64,000 bases of DNA from Halovulum dunhuangense (GCF_013093415.1 NZ_JABFBC010000002.1:186001-250000), one strand, 5' to 3'. Positions 1 to 8,546 are shown, numbered from the stretch's first letter. Made by a program: numbers and translations. The notes: generated from the letters alone by a model not told the origin.

Positions 1-416
1 CAGGATGCTTTGTCCTCGTGGCAAATCCTGCCGCAGCGGGTGAGGGCATAAGCCTCCACACCGTCTGCCACAATGCGATCTACGCCGACCGCAGCTACGT
101 CTCGACCCATTACCTTCAGTCCATCGACCGCATTCACCGCCTCGGTCTGGCACCCGACGAAGAAACCCACATTCACATCTATCGTTCCAAGGCTCCGCCC
201 GTCATCGGCAGCATCGACATGTCGGTCAGTCGCCGCCTTGTTGAGAAGATCCGCAACATGCAGCAGCTCCTGGACGATCCTGATCTCCACGAGATCGCCT
301 TTGACGAAGAAGAGGCCGCCGATCCGCTCGACTATGATGTCGAGCTCAAAGACATCATCGATCTCATCGCAGAGATGGAGGGCACAGCACCGGACGTTCC
401 GCCGGAGGTCGAATGA
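1..416 (+). CDS. SNF2-type DEAD/H helicase, C-terminal fragment (5' end outside window)
   Basis: The reading frame is open to the left edge, so this is the 3' end of a longer gene. The first residues contain what look like helicase motif V (AGEGISLH) and motif VI (QSIDRIHRLG), as in SNF2/RapA-type superfamily 2 ATPases, followed by an acidic tail of about 60 residues. Proteins of this family translocate on double-stranded DNA and are frequent in restriction and phage-defence loci. The stop overlaps the start of the next gene by 4 bases (ATGA), so the two are probably co-translated. The ATPase core (motifs I-III) cannot be seen here. The family is fairly sure; the defence role is inferred from the neighbours. 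Confidence 0.75.
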   Translation, partial: GCFVLVANPAAAGEGISLHTVCHNAIYADRSYVSTHYLQSIDRIHRLGLAPDEETHIHIYRSKAPPVIGSIDMSVSRRLVEKIRNMQQLLDDPDLHEIAFDEEEAADPLDYDVELKDIIDLIAEMEGTAPDVPPEVE

Positions 417-1246
417 CCGGCGCGATCTCTACCGAACGTGTCTTCTCGCTGCCGTGCTTTGAAGGACTTCGCCTGTTCCGCAAGTATCGGACAAGTCATC
501 CAGACCTGCCCCTCTCCGATCTGCTTACGCTGATCGAAAGCGTCGAAGCGGACGCTCACAGCCTGGATATGGAGGCATCGGTCTATTTGTCCGAGCTGGT
601 CGAAAAGGACTGCCCACTTGACGGACACGTCTTTTATCAGACCTGCATCAAGGGTGTCTTGCTCAAGCACCAGCCGATCTGGGCAAAACTCATGCGGCAG
701 GGTCGTCAGAGGTTTGTGAAGAAGCTCGACCGCAACGATCAAGACATCTTCGCCGCCGCTGGCCTGATGGAGAACCCGACCCCGCTCCATGTCGTGACAT
801 GGTGGGATTCGGTCTCAGGCTATGCGCGCCTGGTCACAGATCACGAAAAGATGGAGCAGGGTCGCGCGGCTGAATTACTGACACTCGAATATGAACGTGA
901 ACGGCTCAAGGCACTCGGGATAGACATCGAACCCGATTGGCCTGGCTTCGATGACAACTTCGCAGGCTATGACGTGCTGTCTTACGATCATGGCCCGCAC
1001 GGCGTCCGGAACAAGCTGATCGAGGTGAAATCTACTACAGCCTCACCGCTGCGCTTCATCGTGACCCGCAATGAATGGGACAAAGCCGAAAGGGCGGGCG
1101 ATGCCTATCATTTCCACATCTGGGATATGAACCAGACGCCGCCTGTTCTCATCGAACGGACCGTAGCCGAGGTCGCACCGCACATACCTACGGACGGCGG
1201 CAAAGGCAAGTGGACAAACGCGCAAGTACCTGTTCTAACACATTAA
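413..1246 (+). CDS. DUF3883-domain protein, PD-(D/E)XK nuclease-like
   Basis: A 277-residue protein. The C-terminal half (about 145-260) has the DUF3883 pattern: an early Glu (E154), GYDVLSYD (185-192) and IEVKST (203-208). Together E154, D187, E204 and K206 match the residue arrangement of the PD-(D/E)XK nuclease fold. The N-terminal 140 residues are helical-looking and not recognised. DUF3883 domains are typical of restriction-modification and other defence proteins, often beside a helicase. The ATG overlaps the helicase stop (ATGA), so the pair is likely one functional unit: DNA translocase plus a putative nuclease or DNA-binding subunit. Nuclease activity is an inference from motif geometry. 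Confidence 0.7.
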   Translation: MTGAISTERVFSLPCFEGLRLFRKYRTSHPDLPLSDLLTLIESVEADAHSLDMEASVYLSELVEKDCPLDGHVFYQTCIKGVLLKHQPIWAKLMRQGRQRFVKKLDRNDQDIFAAAGLMENPTPLHVVTWWDSVSGYARLVTDHEKMEQGRAAELLTLEYERERLKALGIDIEPDWPGFDDNFAGYDVLSYDHGPHGVRNKLIEVKSTTASPLRFIVTRNEWDKAERAGDAYHFHIWDMNQTPPVLIERTVAEVAPHIPTDGGKGKWTNAQVPVLTH

Positions 1247-1446
1247 TGAAGCGCAAGACGGCCCGTCTTCTACTACATGGGGCGGCCACTTAGCGCCAAG
1301 GGACCAAACGATCTGTGAACAGTCTTTGCTAGTATCCACGTGCCTGTTGCGATGTGTCCATTCGAGACCAGAGATCTATGGGCGCCTATGGCCCTCAAGG
1401 AGCTTCTACCTTACACTAACCCACTAAATCCTGACTGGGGAACTAA

Positions 1447-2523
1447 ATGGCGAAGAAGCAAGCAAGACAAAGCGAAAAGAAGAGTGGTGGGTTGGAGGAG
1501 GCGCTTTCTATAGAAGCTCTTCCCATCACGCAAGGAGCGCATACGTTCTACGTCTTTGTTCTTGATGCGAAAACGCTATGGTCATTCGTTTCGATCAGTC
1601 GTCGACATGACGAAAAGGACGAAGGCTATCAAAGGGTCCTTTCAAATTCACGAGTAGATTCCGCCGTCAAGTTCATCGAATCTGGAGAACCCATCCCAAA
1701 CAGCATACTGTTGGCGCTCGAAGGTGCTACCTACAACACAGAAACCAAGAAATTGGTCATCCCACCAGGTGAAGACGTGGGTTGGGTAATCGATGGTCAG
1801 CATAGGCTTGCAGCAGCTCATATGGCAGCAGAACAGGGCAAGGACATCGAGCTCTGTGTTGTTGCCTTTGTCGATGTAGATATCCAGTTTCAAATATCTC
1901 AGTTCATAACCATCAATCGTGAAGCAAAGGGCGTGCCCACGTCTCTACTTTATGATCTGTTAAAGCACCTTCCAGGAGAACGAAAGCCTGCTGAAATTGC
2001 CAACGAAAGAGCGGCAGAAATTGCGAATGTTCTTCGCAAGAGAGAGAATTCCCCATTTCGGGATAGGATTGTTGTTACATCGTCCCCTCGGCGCGGCTCA
2101 CAGCTCTCGATTACAAATTTCGTGCGAAAATTAGCGCCATTAGTTCACCCTGAGCGCGGATCCCTGCGGGTTTGGACGCTGCAAGAACAAGTTGGCATAA
2201 TTGATAACTATTATTCCGGACTCAAGGATGCATTTCCTGACCAATGGGCGCTCTCAGAGAATGTCTTTTTTCAGACTATTGGCTTTGGCGCGATGATGAA
2301 CATTTTTGAAGAAGTGTTCGCATCTGTCTTTGCTTCCAAGGGAAGATTTCGGCGCTCTGATGTTGCGGAGGAATTTGCCAAGATCGCAAGCTTCGACTTT
2401 AAACAGTGGTCGTCTTATGGCTCTGGAAACAAAGCCGAAATGGAGGCCGCCCAAGACCTTCGCTTAGACCTGAGTCGTGCGAAAGCTGGGGATCAGAGCT
2501 CGCCCAGCATCGATCTTGGTTAA
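1447..2523 (+). CDS. DGQHR-domain protein (DndB-like)
   Basis: A 358-residue protein with the hallmark DGQHR motif at residues 116-120 (context GWVIDGQHRLAAA), preceded by a conserved-looking block with R69 and D71 and followed by QFITINREAKGV (about 152-163). This defines the DGQHR family, which includes DndB/DptB, the regulator of DNA phosphorothioation systems, and many uncharacterised defence-island proteins. No dndC, dndD or dndE is visible here, so a phosphorothioation role is not supported. Base composition is clearly lower in GC than the core chromosome, a sign of transfer. The next gene starts 11 bases after the stop, so the two form a small operon preceded by 200 bases without a gene. 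Confidence 0.75.
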   Translation: MAKKQARQSEKKSGGLEEALSIEALPITQGAHTFYVFVLDAKTLWSFVSISRRHDEKDEGYQRVLSNSRVDSAVKFIESGEPIPNSILLALEGATYNTETKKLVIPPGEDVGWVIDGQHRLAAAHMAAEQGKDIELCVVAFVDVDIQFQISQFITINREAKGVPTSLLYDLLKHLPGERKPAEIANERAAEIANVLRKRENSPFRDRIVVTSSPRRGSQLSITNFVRKLAPLVHPERGSLRVWTLQEQVGIIDNYYSGLKDAFPDQWALSENVFFQTIGFGAMMNIFEEVFASVFASKGRFRRSDVAEEFAKIASFDFKQWSSYGSGNKAEMEAAQDLRLDLSRAKAGDQSSPSIDLG

Positions 2524-2534
2524 TGGTCTCGTAA

Positions 2535-3413
2535 ATGAAGACGTGGGATTCTGCTTGGTCAAAGATTCGAAAGCGACGCATGGATGTTTGGCGAGAATTA
2601 CGCCTAGACCTTCCGTTTGAATACGATCACTTGGATCCTGACGCATATTTTTCGAGCTTCCTAGTGGAAAATCCTCCGGACGATCCTGATATTGTCCTGG
2701 AACGTGTTGATCGAGATCGACTTTGGGCCAGCGAGATTGTTATAACAAGCCAAAAGTACTTTCATGTGCTTCGCCTTACTTCGCAACGCGCAGCCGATGG
2801 GCATATTACGTGGGCCGCGACGGATGCGCATCATGCTGTATTACTTGGCGTGAGATGCTTTCTTTCCACCTTGGGTGTTTGCATCTGTCAGGGGAAACAC
2901 AGAGCTCATCTGGTTGATTTGCGCCCAGAGAGGGGTAGTCCTCAAGATGAAAAAGCTTTCAAAAAGGCGTATCGAAATGCACCAAACCCAGTTCGTGTTT
3001 TGACGCCTGACACTCACGAGATGGGTCAAAAGCAGATATTTGATCTCTTTACTCGACTTCTTAGGACGGTAATTCCAAGTGACGAGTGCGCGAAGCTGAT
3101 CCAGGACATTACGGCGCTCAAGCTGGGTGCGCACAAGAGCGAAAGAAACAGACTTCTCTACCATAGTCACTATTGGCACTGGCCCGAGGATATAAATTGG
3201 CCAGCAATTGATTTGGGTATCCGAGATGATAGAGGTCTAGGCGCGGAAGGTCTGACCAAAGATTTTTTTGTGCTATCGCTCGTCGCGAAACTCGTGGAAA
3301 ACAATGTGCGGCCTGTGAGCGAGTATCTTCAGATTAAAGATACATTCTTCGAGCCCCTATATCATGATCAACGCTGCACGCCTGACGTTCTTTCGTGCAT
3401 ACCTGTTGGGTGA
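2535..3413 (+). CDS. hypothetical protein, partner of the DGQHR gene, possible HEPN-like
   Basis: A 292-residue soluble protein that I do not recognise. A central block, HHAVLLGVRCFLSTLGV (99-115), has the look of the paired helices in HEPN-type proteins, and R204-x5-H210 (RNRLLYH) followed by a second His (H212) and Trp residues matches the R-x4-6-H motif of HEPN ribonucleases. Codon use is AT-richer than the chromosome and like its upstream neighbour, from which it is 11 bases away. The start at 2535 is the only early ATG; no strong ribosome site precedes it. HEPN membership is a weak inference from a short motif. It could equally be a DNA-binding accessory of the DGQHR protein. Confidence 0.5.
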   Translation: MKTWDSAWSKIRKRRMDVWRELRLDLPFEYDHLDPDAYFSSFLVENPPDDPDIVLERVDRDRLWASEIVITSQKYFHVLRLTSQRAADGHITWAATDAHHAVLLGVRCFLSTLGVCICQGKHRAHLVDLRPERGSPQDEKAFKKAYRNAPNPVRVLTPDTHEMGQKQIFDLFTRLLRTVIPSDECAKLIQDITALKLGAHKSERNRLLYHSHYWHWPEDINWPAIDLGIRDDRGLGAEGLTKDFFVLSLVAKLVENNVRPVSEYLQIKDTFFEPLYHDQRCTPDVLSCIPVG

Positions 3414-3796
3414 AATTTTGCGTTTCTTCACAGTGATAAATTGAGTGCGCGAGTAGGTCGTAGTAGGTGAAATCCAAGAGACCAAGGCGCACCGCTTCGC
3501 GGACGGGCTATCGTGCATCGAGCCTGTAGTCTCGACCAAAGGCTTCCATCCCTTGCGCTGATCTGATGCCAGCCCTGGCGGGCTGACTTTCCCTTCTTTG
3601 TTTGGGGTCTGCGACCCCCTTCGCCGTCAAGACCAAGCCCTTCGGGCGCAGTCAGCGGTCTCCCCGTCTTTCCGTGCTTCGCGTGTGCAGGACGGGTGAT
3701 CCCCCACCGCTGTCTGCGGTCGGTGACGGTCTCCCCCCTCTCTTCGCCAGAGGGGCAGTTCGGTTGCATGCGCAACCAAACAAAGGAGAAAAGGAA
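3414..3796 (+). other. gene-free stretch: leader of truncated ardC
   Basis: No convincing gene is seen in these 383 bases. The right half is a GC-rich leader of plasmid type with several short inverted repeats; the last is GGTTGC-ATGC-GCAACC at 3763-3778, just before the ardC ribosome site (AAGGAG, 3783-3788). Open frames on either strand here have no protein-like composition. The left part, just after the accessory gene pair, is lower in GC, so a recombination boundary may lie within this stretch. Confidence 0.4.
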
Positions 3797-4273
3797 ATGA
3801 AACAAGACGTTTACCAGAAAGTCACAGACAAGATCATCGCCGATCTGGAGCAGGGCGAACTCACATGGCTGAAGCCGTGGAGCGCTGGCAACATGGACGG
3901 GCGAGTCCTCAAACCCCTGCGCCATAACGGCCTCGCCTATAGCGGCATCAATGTCCTGATGCTGTGGGGCGCGGCGATGGAAGCAGGCTATTGCTCCCCG
4001 TACTGGATGACCTACCGGCAAGCCCAAGAGCTGGGCGCACACGTCAGGAAGGGCGAGCGAGGCAACTCTGTCGTTTACGCCAACACCATCACCAAGCCCG
4101 TGTTTGCCGCCCTAGCGAGCTGGTTCAGATTGGCAGACAGGCGCGACTGGCCGAGCGCGCCCATGACGCAGCCAAGGGCTTCTTTATCTTGCACGGGGCT
4201 ATTGCCGCGCCGCTTGCGCGGCGCAGCATCATCGCCGAACAGCCGCTCGCGGATATACGCCGCAAGCGCTTGA
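3797..4273 (+). pseudogene. ardC: ardC-like antirestriction gene, truncated after residue 100
   Basis: Residues 1-100 match the N-terminal single-stranded-DNA-binding domain (DUF1738) of ArdC-type antirestriction proteins: WLKPWSAG (24-31), the GINVLMLW block (50-57), YWMTYRQAQELG (69-80) and KGERGNSVVYANTITK (85-100). From about 4097 the frame runs antisense through the mobC fragment and ends at 4273, so the C-terminal zincin-like metallopeptidase domain is missing. ArdC proteins protect incoming conjugative DNA from restriction. The ATG at 3797 has a good ribosome site (AAGGAG). The piece is a relic of a plasmid or integrative conjugative element; any product would be a 158-residue chimera. 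Confidence 0.8.
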
Positions 4274-4401
4274 TCGCCCCGTTCGGCATCCAGCCGCGCC
4301 CGTTCCTCATAGGTCAGGCGCAACGAGAAGGGCGGCGGATACTTAGGCTTCTCCGCCTCATCCTTGGCTATCTTATTGAAATTTCGGTCTAAGATACTCA
4401 T
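4096..4401 (-). pseudogene. mobC-like mobilisation protein gene, 3' truncated
   Basis: Read from 4401 down, residues 1-102 resemble MobC-family relaxosome accessory proteins: a basic N-terminus, FSLRLTYEERARLD (25-38, ribbon-helix-helix-like), and the conserved LNQLARAANTG (92-102). The homology stops there; six further codons lead to a stop at 4075 inside inverted ardC sequence. In intact proteins a helical C-terminus follows this motif. The ribosome site GAGGT lies about 7 bases before the ATG and inside an inverted repeat. Together with the ardC fragment it marks a rearranged mobile element. Product, if any, is 108 residues and may still bind DNA. Confidence 0.75.
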
Positions 4402-4504
4402 GCTCGCACCTCAGACTCGAAGAGTCTAAACGTGCGAGATGGCGTTCCCACTCCTCAAGTGCGGTAATGAGGGATTTCAAGTTCTCTCCCTCCAGGCGCA
4501 CCAT
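4373..4504 (-). CDS. possible 43-residue peptide overlapping mobC start
   Basis: An open frame from ATG 4504 to TAA 4373 overlaps the first ten codons of mobC in another frame. The predicted peptide has a plausible amphipathic middle (LKSLITALEEWERHL) and ends RPKFQ. A GGGGA run abuts the start, closer than a normal ribosome site. Such small upstream frames can couple translation of mobilisation genes, but coding evidence here is only composition; it could be chance. Confidence 0.25.
   Translation of the reverse strand: MVRLEGENLKSLITALEEWERHLARLDSSSLRCEHEYLRPKFQ
4403..4438. repeat. nested inverted repeat upstream of mobC (operator or oriT candidate)
   Basis: Outer arms CTCGCAC (4403-4409) and GTGCGAG (4432-4438) enclose inner arms AGACTC (4413-4418) and GAGTCT (4422-4427) around a GAA loop. 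The repeat covers the ribosome site of mobC. Transfer origins and autoregulatory operators often lie directly upstream of mobC, so either role is possible. A nic site is not identified. Confidence 0.5.
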
Positions 4505-4563
4505 TCCCCGGTCACATCGCGAGTTCGCAGCGGTCCCCTGCACGGACCGGCCACGCGGGTCGA

Positions 4564-4587
4564 TTGCCCGGTTTCCGCCCCGGGCAA
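4564..4587 (-). terminator. stem-loop after acyl-CoA synthetase gene
   Basis: TTGCCCGG (4564-4571) and CCGGGCAA (4580-4587) form a perfect 8-bp stem 8 bases beyond the stop of the minus-strand acyl-CoA synthetase gene. No T-run follows, so it is a transcript-end stem-loop or weak terminator. It is also the outermost chromosomal feature before the accessory DNA. Confidence 0.4.
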
Positions 4588-4595
4588 GCGGCGGA

Positions 4596-6491
4596 TCACT
4601 CCACCCAGCGCCAGGGGCGGTTCAGGCTGGCCAGCGCTTCGTCCACGTCGGCGTCGCTTGCCTCTCCCTCGCGGCTGAGGGCGGCGACAAGGCCGAGCTT
4701 GCGGTCCTCGACCACCGCCGCCACCGAGACAGGCAGCCCCGCCCGCCTGAGCGTGTCGCCATAGACCCGCGCGATGGCCTGCTTGCGCAGCTCGGGCTTG
4801 TGCACCTTGCCCACCGCGGTCTTGGGCAGTTCGGCCACGATCTCGACCTGGCGGGGCTGGGCGGCGCGTTCGCCGATATTGTCGCGGGCATGGGCCAGCA
4901 GGTCCTTGTCGGTGACGGCCGCGCCCTCGTGCAGCTCGACATAGGCCACGGGCACCTCGCCAGAGCTTGCGTCGGGCTGGCCCACCGCGCCCACGAAACG
5001 CACGTCCGGGTGCGCCATCAGCGCGTTCTCGATCACCGCCGGGTCGATGTTGTGGCCACCGCGGATGATGATGTCCTTGGCGCGGCCCGTGATCCAGATG
5101 TAGCCGTCGGCGTCGATCCGGCCCAGATCGCCGGTCCGCAGATGCGTTCCGCCGGCGAACAGGCCGCGGTTGCGGTCAGGGTCGGTATAGGCCGCCCCCG
5201 CCTCGACCCCCGGACCCGCCACGCAGATCTCTCCGGCCTCGTCCACGGCGCAGTCGCGCAGGATGGTGCCGTCCTCGTCGCAGATGCAGATGCGGATGTC
5301 GGTATGCGGGAAGGGAAAGCCCACAGAGCCGATGCGCCGCTCGCCATGCGGCGGGTTGATGGCGACAAGGCAGGTCGCCTCGGTCAGGCCGTAGCCCTCG
5401 CAGATGCGCAGGTCCACCGCCGCCTCGAAGCGGCGGAAAAGCTCGGGCGGCAGCGCGGCCGAGCCGCAGATCGCGAATCGCAGGGTGGAGATGTCGGCAT
5501 CCACGGGGCGGTTCATCAGGGCCGCCGCCGCCGTCGGCACCATCACCATGAAGGTGACGCGGTACCGCTCGACGAGTTTCCAGAAGTTCTTGAGCACTCC
5601 CGCGCCGCGGAATCCCTGCGGCGTGGGCAGCACGAAATGCGCCCCCGACATCAGGCAGCTCATCAGCACCGGATAGGCGGCCAGCACATGGAACATCGGC
5701 AGCGGGCATATGAGCACGTCGCGCTCGTTGAACATGTAGGTGGCGCCGCACCAGCCGTTGTAGAGAATGCCCGAGGCGCGGTGCTGCACGATCTTGGGCT
5801 CTCCGGTGGTGCCGCCGGTGTGGAAATAGGCGCAGACCCGGTCATCCAGCGGTTCGGCAAAGGCCAGCTCCGACGCCCGCTCGCCGCGCAGCGAGGCGCG
5901 GAACTCGACCACGTTCGCCTTGTGCGTGCGGCGATGGCGCGGCCGGATGAAGGGCACGATCCAGGATTCCGGGAAGCCCAGGTGCCGCGCGAGGTCGATC
6001 TCCAGCACCACCTCGACATTGGGGGCATGGGCGATGGCGCGGCCGACCTTTTCGTTCAGGTCGGTCTTGGGAAAGGGCGCGAGCGTGACAACCGCCCTGG
6101 CGCCCGTCTCGTGCAGGATGCCTGCGATCTGCCGCTCGTCCAGAAGCGGGTTGATCGGGTTGACGATGCCGGCGGTGGCCCCCGCCAGCAGCGTCACCAC
6201 CGCGTCGGTGCAGTTCGGCAGCACATAGGCGATCACGTCCGTATCGCCGATGCCCAGGCGGCGGAACAGGTTGGCCGCCCGCGTCACCTGCTCGCGCAGT
6301 TCCCGCCAGGTCAGCGTCTCGGCCTTGTCCCTGGGGCCGGATTTCAGCTGGAAGCTCAGCGCGGGCCGGTCGGGAAAGCGATCGGCCGTCTGCGACAGCA
6401 TCTCGTAGAGGGATCGGGCGGTCCAGCATTCGGCCAGCGGCTGGCTGGTCTCTATCGCGCGCACGTCGGCGCGGGTCGCAACCTCGATCAC
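4596..6491 (-). CDS. acyl-CoA synthetase (AMP-forming), long form
   Basis: A 631-residue ANL-superfamily adenylate-forming enzyme. It shows the phosphate-binding loop (FHTGGTTGEPKI), the adenine motif GYGLTEA, the TGDLGRIDADGYIWITGR hinge region, RGGHNIDP, and the C-terminal catalytic-lysine segment KTAVGKVHK. These enzymes activate a carboxylic acid with ATP and load it on CoA in the cytoplasm; the substrate (fatty or aromatic acid) cannot be read from sequence. The extra N-terminal segment before the usual AMP-binding start is typical of one alphaproteobacterial subgroup. The gene ends 8 bases before a stem-loop and borders the accessory region. An exporter gene lies 83 bases upstream on the same strand. 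Confidence 0.85.
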   Translation of the reverse strand: MIEVATRADVRAIETSQPLAECWTARSLYEMLSQTADRFPDRPALSFQLKSGPRDKAETLTWRELREQVTRAANLFRRLGIGDTDVIAYVLPNCTDAVVTLLAGATAGIVNPINPLLDERQIAGILHETGARAVVTLAPFPKTDLNEKVGRAIAHAPNVEVVLEIDLARHLGFPESWIVPFIRPRHRRTHKANVVEFRASLRGERASELAFAEPLDDRVCAYFHTGGTTGEPKIVQHRASGILYNGWCGATYMFNERDVLICPLPMFHVLAAYPVLMSCLMSGAHFVLPTPQGFRGAGVLKNFWKLVERYRVTFMVMVPTAAAALMNRPVDADISTLRFAICGSAALPPELFRRFEAAVDLRICEGYGLTEATCLVAINPPHGERRIGSVGFPFPHTDIRICICDEDGTILRDCAVDEAGEICVAGPGVEAGAAYTDPDRNRGLFAGGTHLRTGDLGRIDADGYIWITGRAKDIIIRGGHNIDPAVIENALMAHPDVRFVGAVGQPDASSGEVPVAYVELHEGAAVTDKDLLAHARDNIGERAAQPRQVEIVAELPKTAVGKVHKPELRKQAIARVYGDTLRRAGLPVSVAAVVEDRKLGLVAALSREGEASDADVDEALASLNRPWRWVE

Positions 6492-6574
6492 CCTTGTTCC
6501 CCTCCCTCAGCGGTCTTGTGCCGGGCATCTGGCCCTGGGGAGAGGATGGTCAAGACCGGCGCCGGGCGCAAGGC

Positions 6575-8356
6575 TCAGGCGGCGGCGCCTTCGGTGAATT
6601 GCAGCCGCGCCAGCTGCGCGTAAAGCCCGCCCTGTGCGACCAGCGCATCGTGCGTGCCCTCGGCCACGATGCGCCCGCCTTCCATCACGATGATGCGGTC
6701 GGCCTTCTTCACGGTGGCCAGCCTGTGCGCGATGATGAGCGTGGTGCGCCCGCGCGCCAGCCCCTCGACCGCCTCCTGGACCAGCCGCTCGCTTTGCGCA
6801 TCGAGCGCCGAAGTCGCCTCGTCCAGCAGCAGCACGGGCGCGTCGCGCAGGATGGCGCGGGCGATGGCGATGCGCTGCTTCTGGCCGCCCGACAGCATCA
6901 CGCCCCGCTCGCCCACATAGGTGTCGTAGCCATCGGGCAGCGCGGCAAGGAAGTCGTGCGCGGCGGCGGCGCGGGCGGCCTGTTCCACCTGGGCGTCGGT
7001 GGCGTCGGGCCTGCCGAAGCGGATGTTCTCGCGCGCGGTGGTGGCGAAGATCACCGGTTCCTGCGGGACCAGCGCGAAATGGCGGCGCAGCTCTTCGCGC
7101 GGCAGGTCGCGGATCGGCACGCCGTCCAGCGTGATCCGCCCGGTATCGGGGTCGAAGAAGCGCATCAGCAGCTGGAACACGGTCGTCTTGCCCGCCCCGG
7201 AAGGGCCGACCAGCGCAACCGTCTCGCCGGGCCGGACATGAAGCGCGAAATCACCGAGCGCGGGCACCTCGGGCCGGGCGGGGTAGTTGAAACCCACGGC
7301 ATCGAAGCGCACTTCGCCCCGCACCGGGCGCGGCAGGGTGGCGGGACGGGCCGGATCCTCGATCCCGTCGCGCAGGTGCAGCAACTCGACCAGCCGCTCG
7401 GTCGCGCCGGCTGCGCGCTGCAACTCGCCCCAGATCTCGGACAGGCCCGCGACGGCGCCGGCGACCATGACGGAATAGATCACGAACTGCACCAGCTCGC
7501 CCGGGGTCATGCCGCCCGCGCGCACGTCGCGCGCCCCGATCCAGAGCACGCCCACCACCCCGGTGAACATCAGGAAGATGACCAGCGCCGTCATCACCGA
7601 CCGGGTGCCGATGCGCCTGCGGGCGGCATCGAAGGCGGCTTCGGTCAGCGCGTCGAAGCGGGCGCGGCTGACGCCCTCGTGGGTGTAGGCCTGCACGGTC
7701 TGCGCGGCGAGCAGCGTCTCGGAGGCGTGGCCCGAGCTTTCGGCGATGCGGTCCTGGCTCTCGCGGCTGAGCTTGCGCAGGCGGCGGCCGAGGAAGATCA
7801 CCGGCAGCACCACCAGCGGCACCAGCATCAGGACCAGCCCCGCCAGCTTGGGCGAGGTGATGAACATGAACACCAGCCCCCCCATGAAGGTAAGCGAGGT
7901 GCGCAGCGCGATCGAGATGGACGACCCCACCACCGACTGCACCAGCGTCGTGTCGGTGGTCATGCGGCTGAGAACCTCGCCGGTCAGGACCCGCTCGAAG
8001 AAGGCGGGGCTCATGCCGATGACGCGGCGATAGACGGCAAGGCGGATGTCGGCCACCACCCGCTCGCCCAGCCGGGTGACAAGGTAGAAGCGCAGCGCCG
8101 AGCCGATGGCCAGAAGCGTCGCGATGCCGACGGCGGCGGCGAAATAGGCGTCCATCAGCGCCACGTCGCCCGAGGAGAATTCGTCCACCACGCGGCGCAC
8201 CGCAAGCGGCAGGATCAGCGACAGGAAGGCGGTCACGATCAGCGCGAAAAGCGAGGCCGCGATCAGCGCCTTGTAGGGCAGCAGGAACGGCATCAGCCCG
8301 CCCAGCGCGCCCAGGCGGCGCGATGTCGGCCGATCCTCCAGCAGCCCTCTTGCCAT
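6575..8356 (-). CDS. ABC transporter, fused permease-ATPase (exporter type)
   Basis: A 593-residue type IV exporter half-transporter. The N-terminal half has about six membrane segments (about 25-320). The ATPase half carries Walker A (GPSGAGKTT), the Q-loop, the signature LSGGQKQR, Walker B with LLLDEATSALD and the switch His (IAHRLA). It resembles the MsbA/BmrA group that exports lipids or drugs as a homodimer in the inner membrane. I chose the ATG at 8356 (MARGLLED) because residues read upstream of it are not protein-like. It may be co-transcribed with the acyl-CoA synthetase downstream, and it is divergent from the GntR gene across 279 bases. Confidence 0.85.
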   Translation of the reverse strand: MARGLLEDRPTSRRLGALGGLMPFLLPYKALIAASLFALIVTAFLSLILPLAVRRVVDEFSSGDVALMDAYFAAAVGIATLLAIGSALRFYLVTRLGERVVADIRLAVYRRVIGMSPAFFERVLTGEVLSRMTTDTTLVQSVVGSSISIALRTSLTFMGGLVFMFITSPKLAGLVLMLVPLVVLPVIFLGRRLRKLSRESQDRIAESSGHASETLLAAQTVQAYTHEGVSRARFDALTEAAFDAARRRIGTRSVMTALVIFLMFTGVVGVLWIGARDVRAGGMTPGELVQFVIYSVMVAGAVAGLSEIWGELQRAAGATERLVELLHLRDGIEDPARPATLPRPVRGEVRFDAVGFNYPARPEVPALGDFALHVRPGETVALVGPSGAGKTTVFQLLMRFFDPDTGRITLDGVPIRDLPREELRRHFALVPQEPVIFATTARENIRFGRPDATDAQVEQAARAAAAHDFLAALPDGYDTYVGERGVMLSGGQKQRIAIARAILRDAPVLLLDEATSALDAQSERLVQEAVEGLARGRTTLIIAHRLATVKKADRIIVMEGGRIVAEGTHDALVAQGGLYAQLARLQFTEGAAA

Positions 8357-8546
8357 TGCAGACCCTTTCCCTTGTCCGATCGTCCCTTTCCTATGCGGCA
8401 GGCCCGGGACTGACAAGCCATGCGGATTCGCCCCCACCAGGCCGCGATCGCCGCGCCGCAAGGGCCGGCACTGGCCGGAAACCGGCGAAACTGCCTTGTT
8501 TTCGCGCAGTTGAGAAATCGCTGGACAGCGGCGCAACCAATCCCGT

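Noticed and set aside
1447-2523. complete DNA phosphorothioation (dnd) system
   Set aside because: Only the DGQHR protein is present; dndC, dndD and dndE are absent from the visible region.
3428-4042. 204-codon open frame on the minus strand through the ardC leader
   Set aside because: Runs antisense through the ardC fragment and its leader; no protein-like features.
4467-6623. 718-codon open frame on the plus strand
   Set aside because: Antisense shadow of the acyl-CoA synthetase; composition is His/Arg/Gly-rich, as in high-GC antisense frames, with no motifs.
6494-8413. 639-codon open frame on the plus strand
   Set aside because: Antisense shadow of the ABC exporter.
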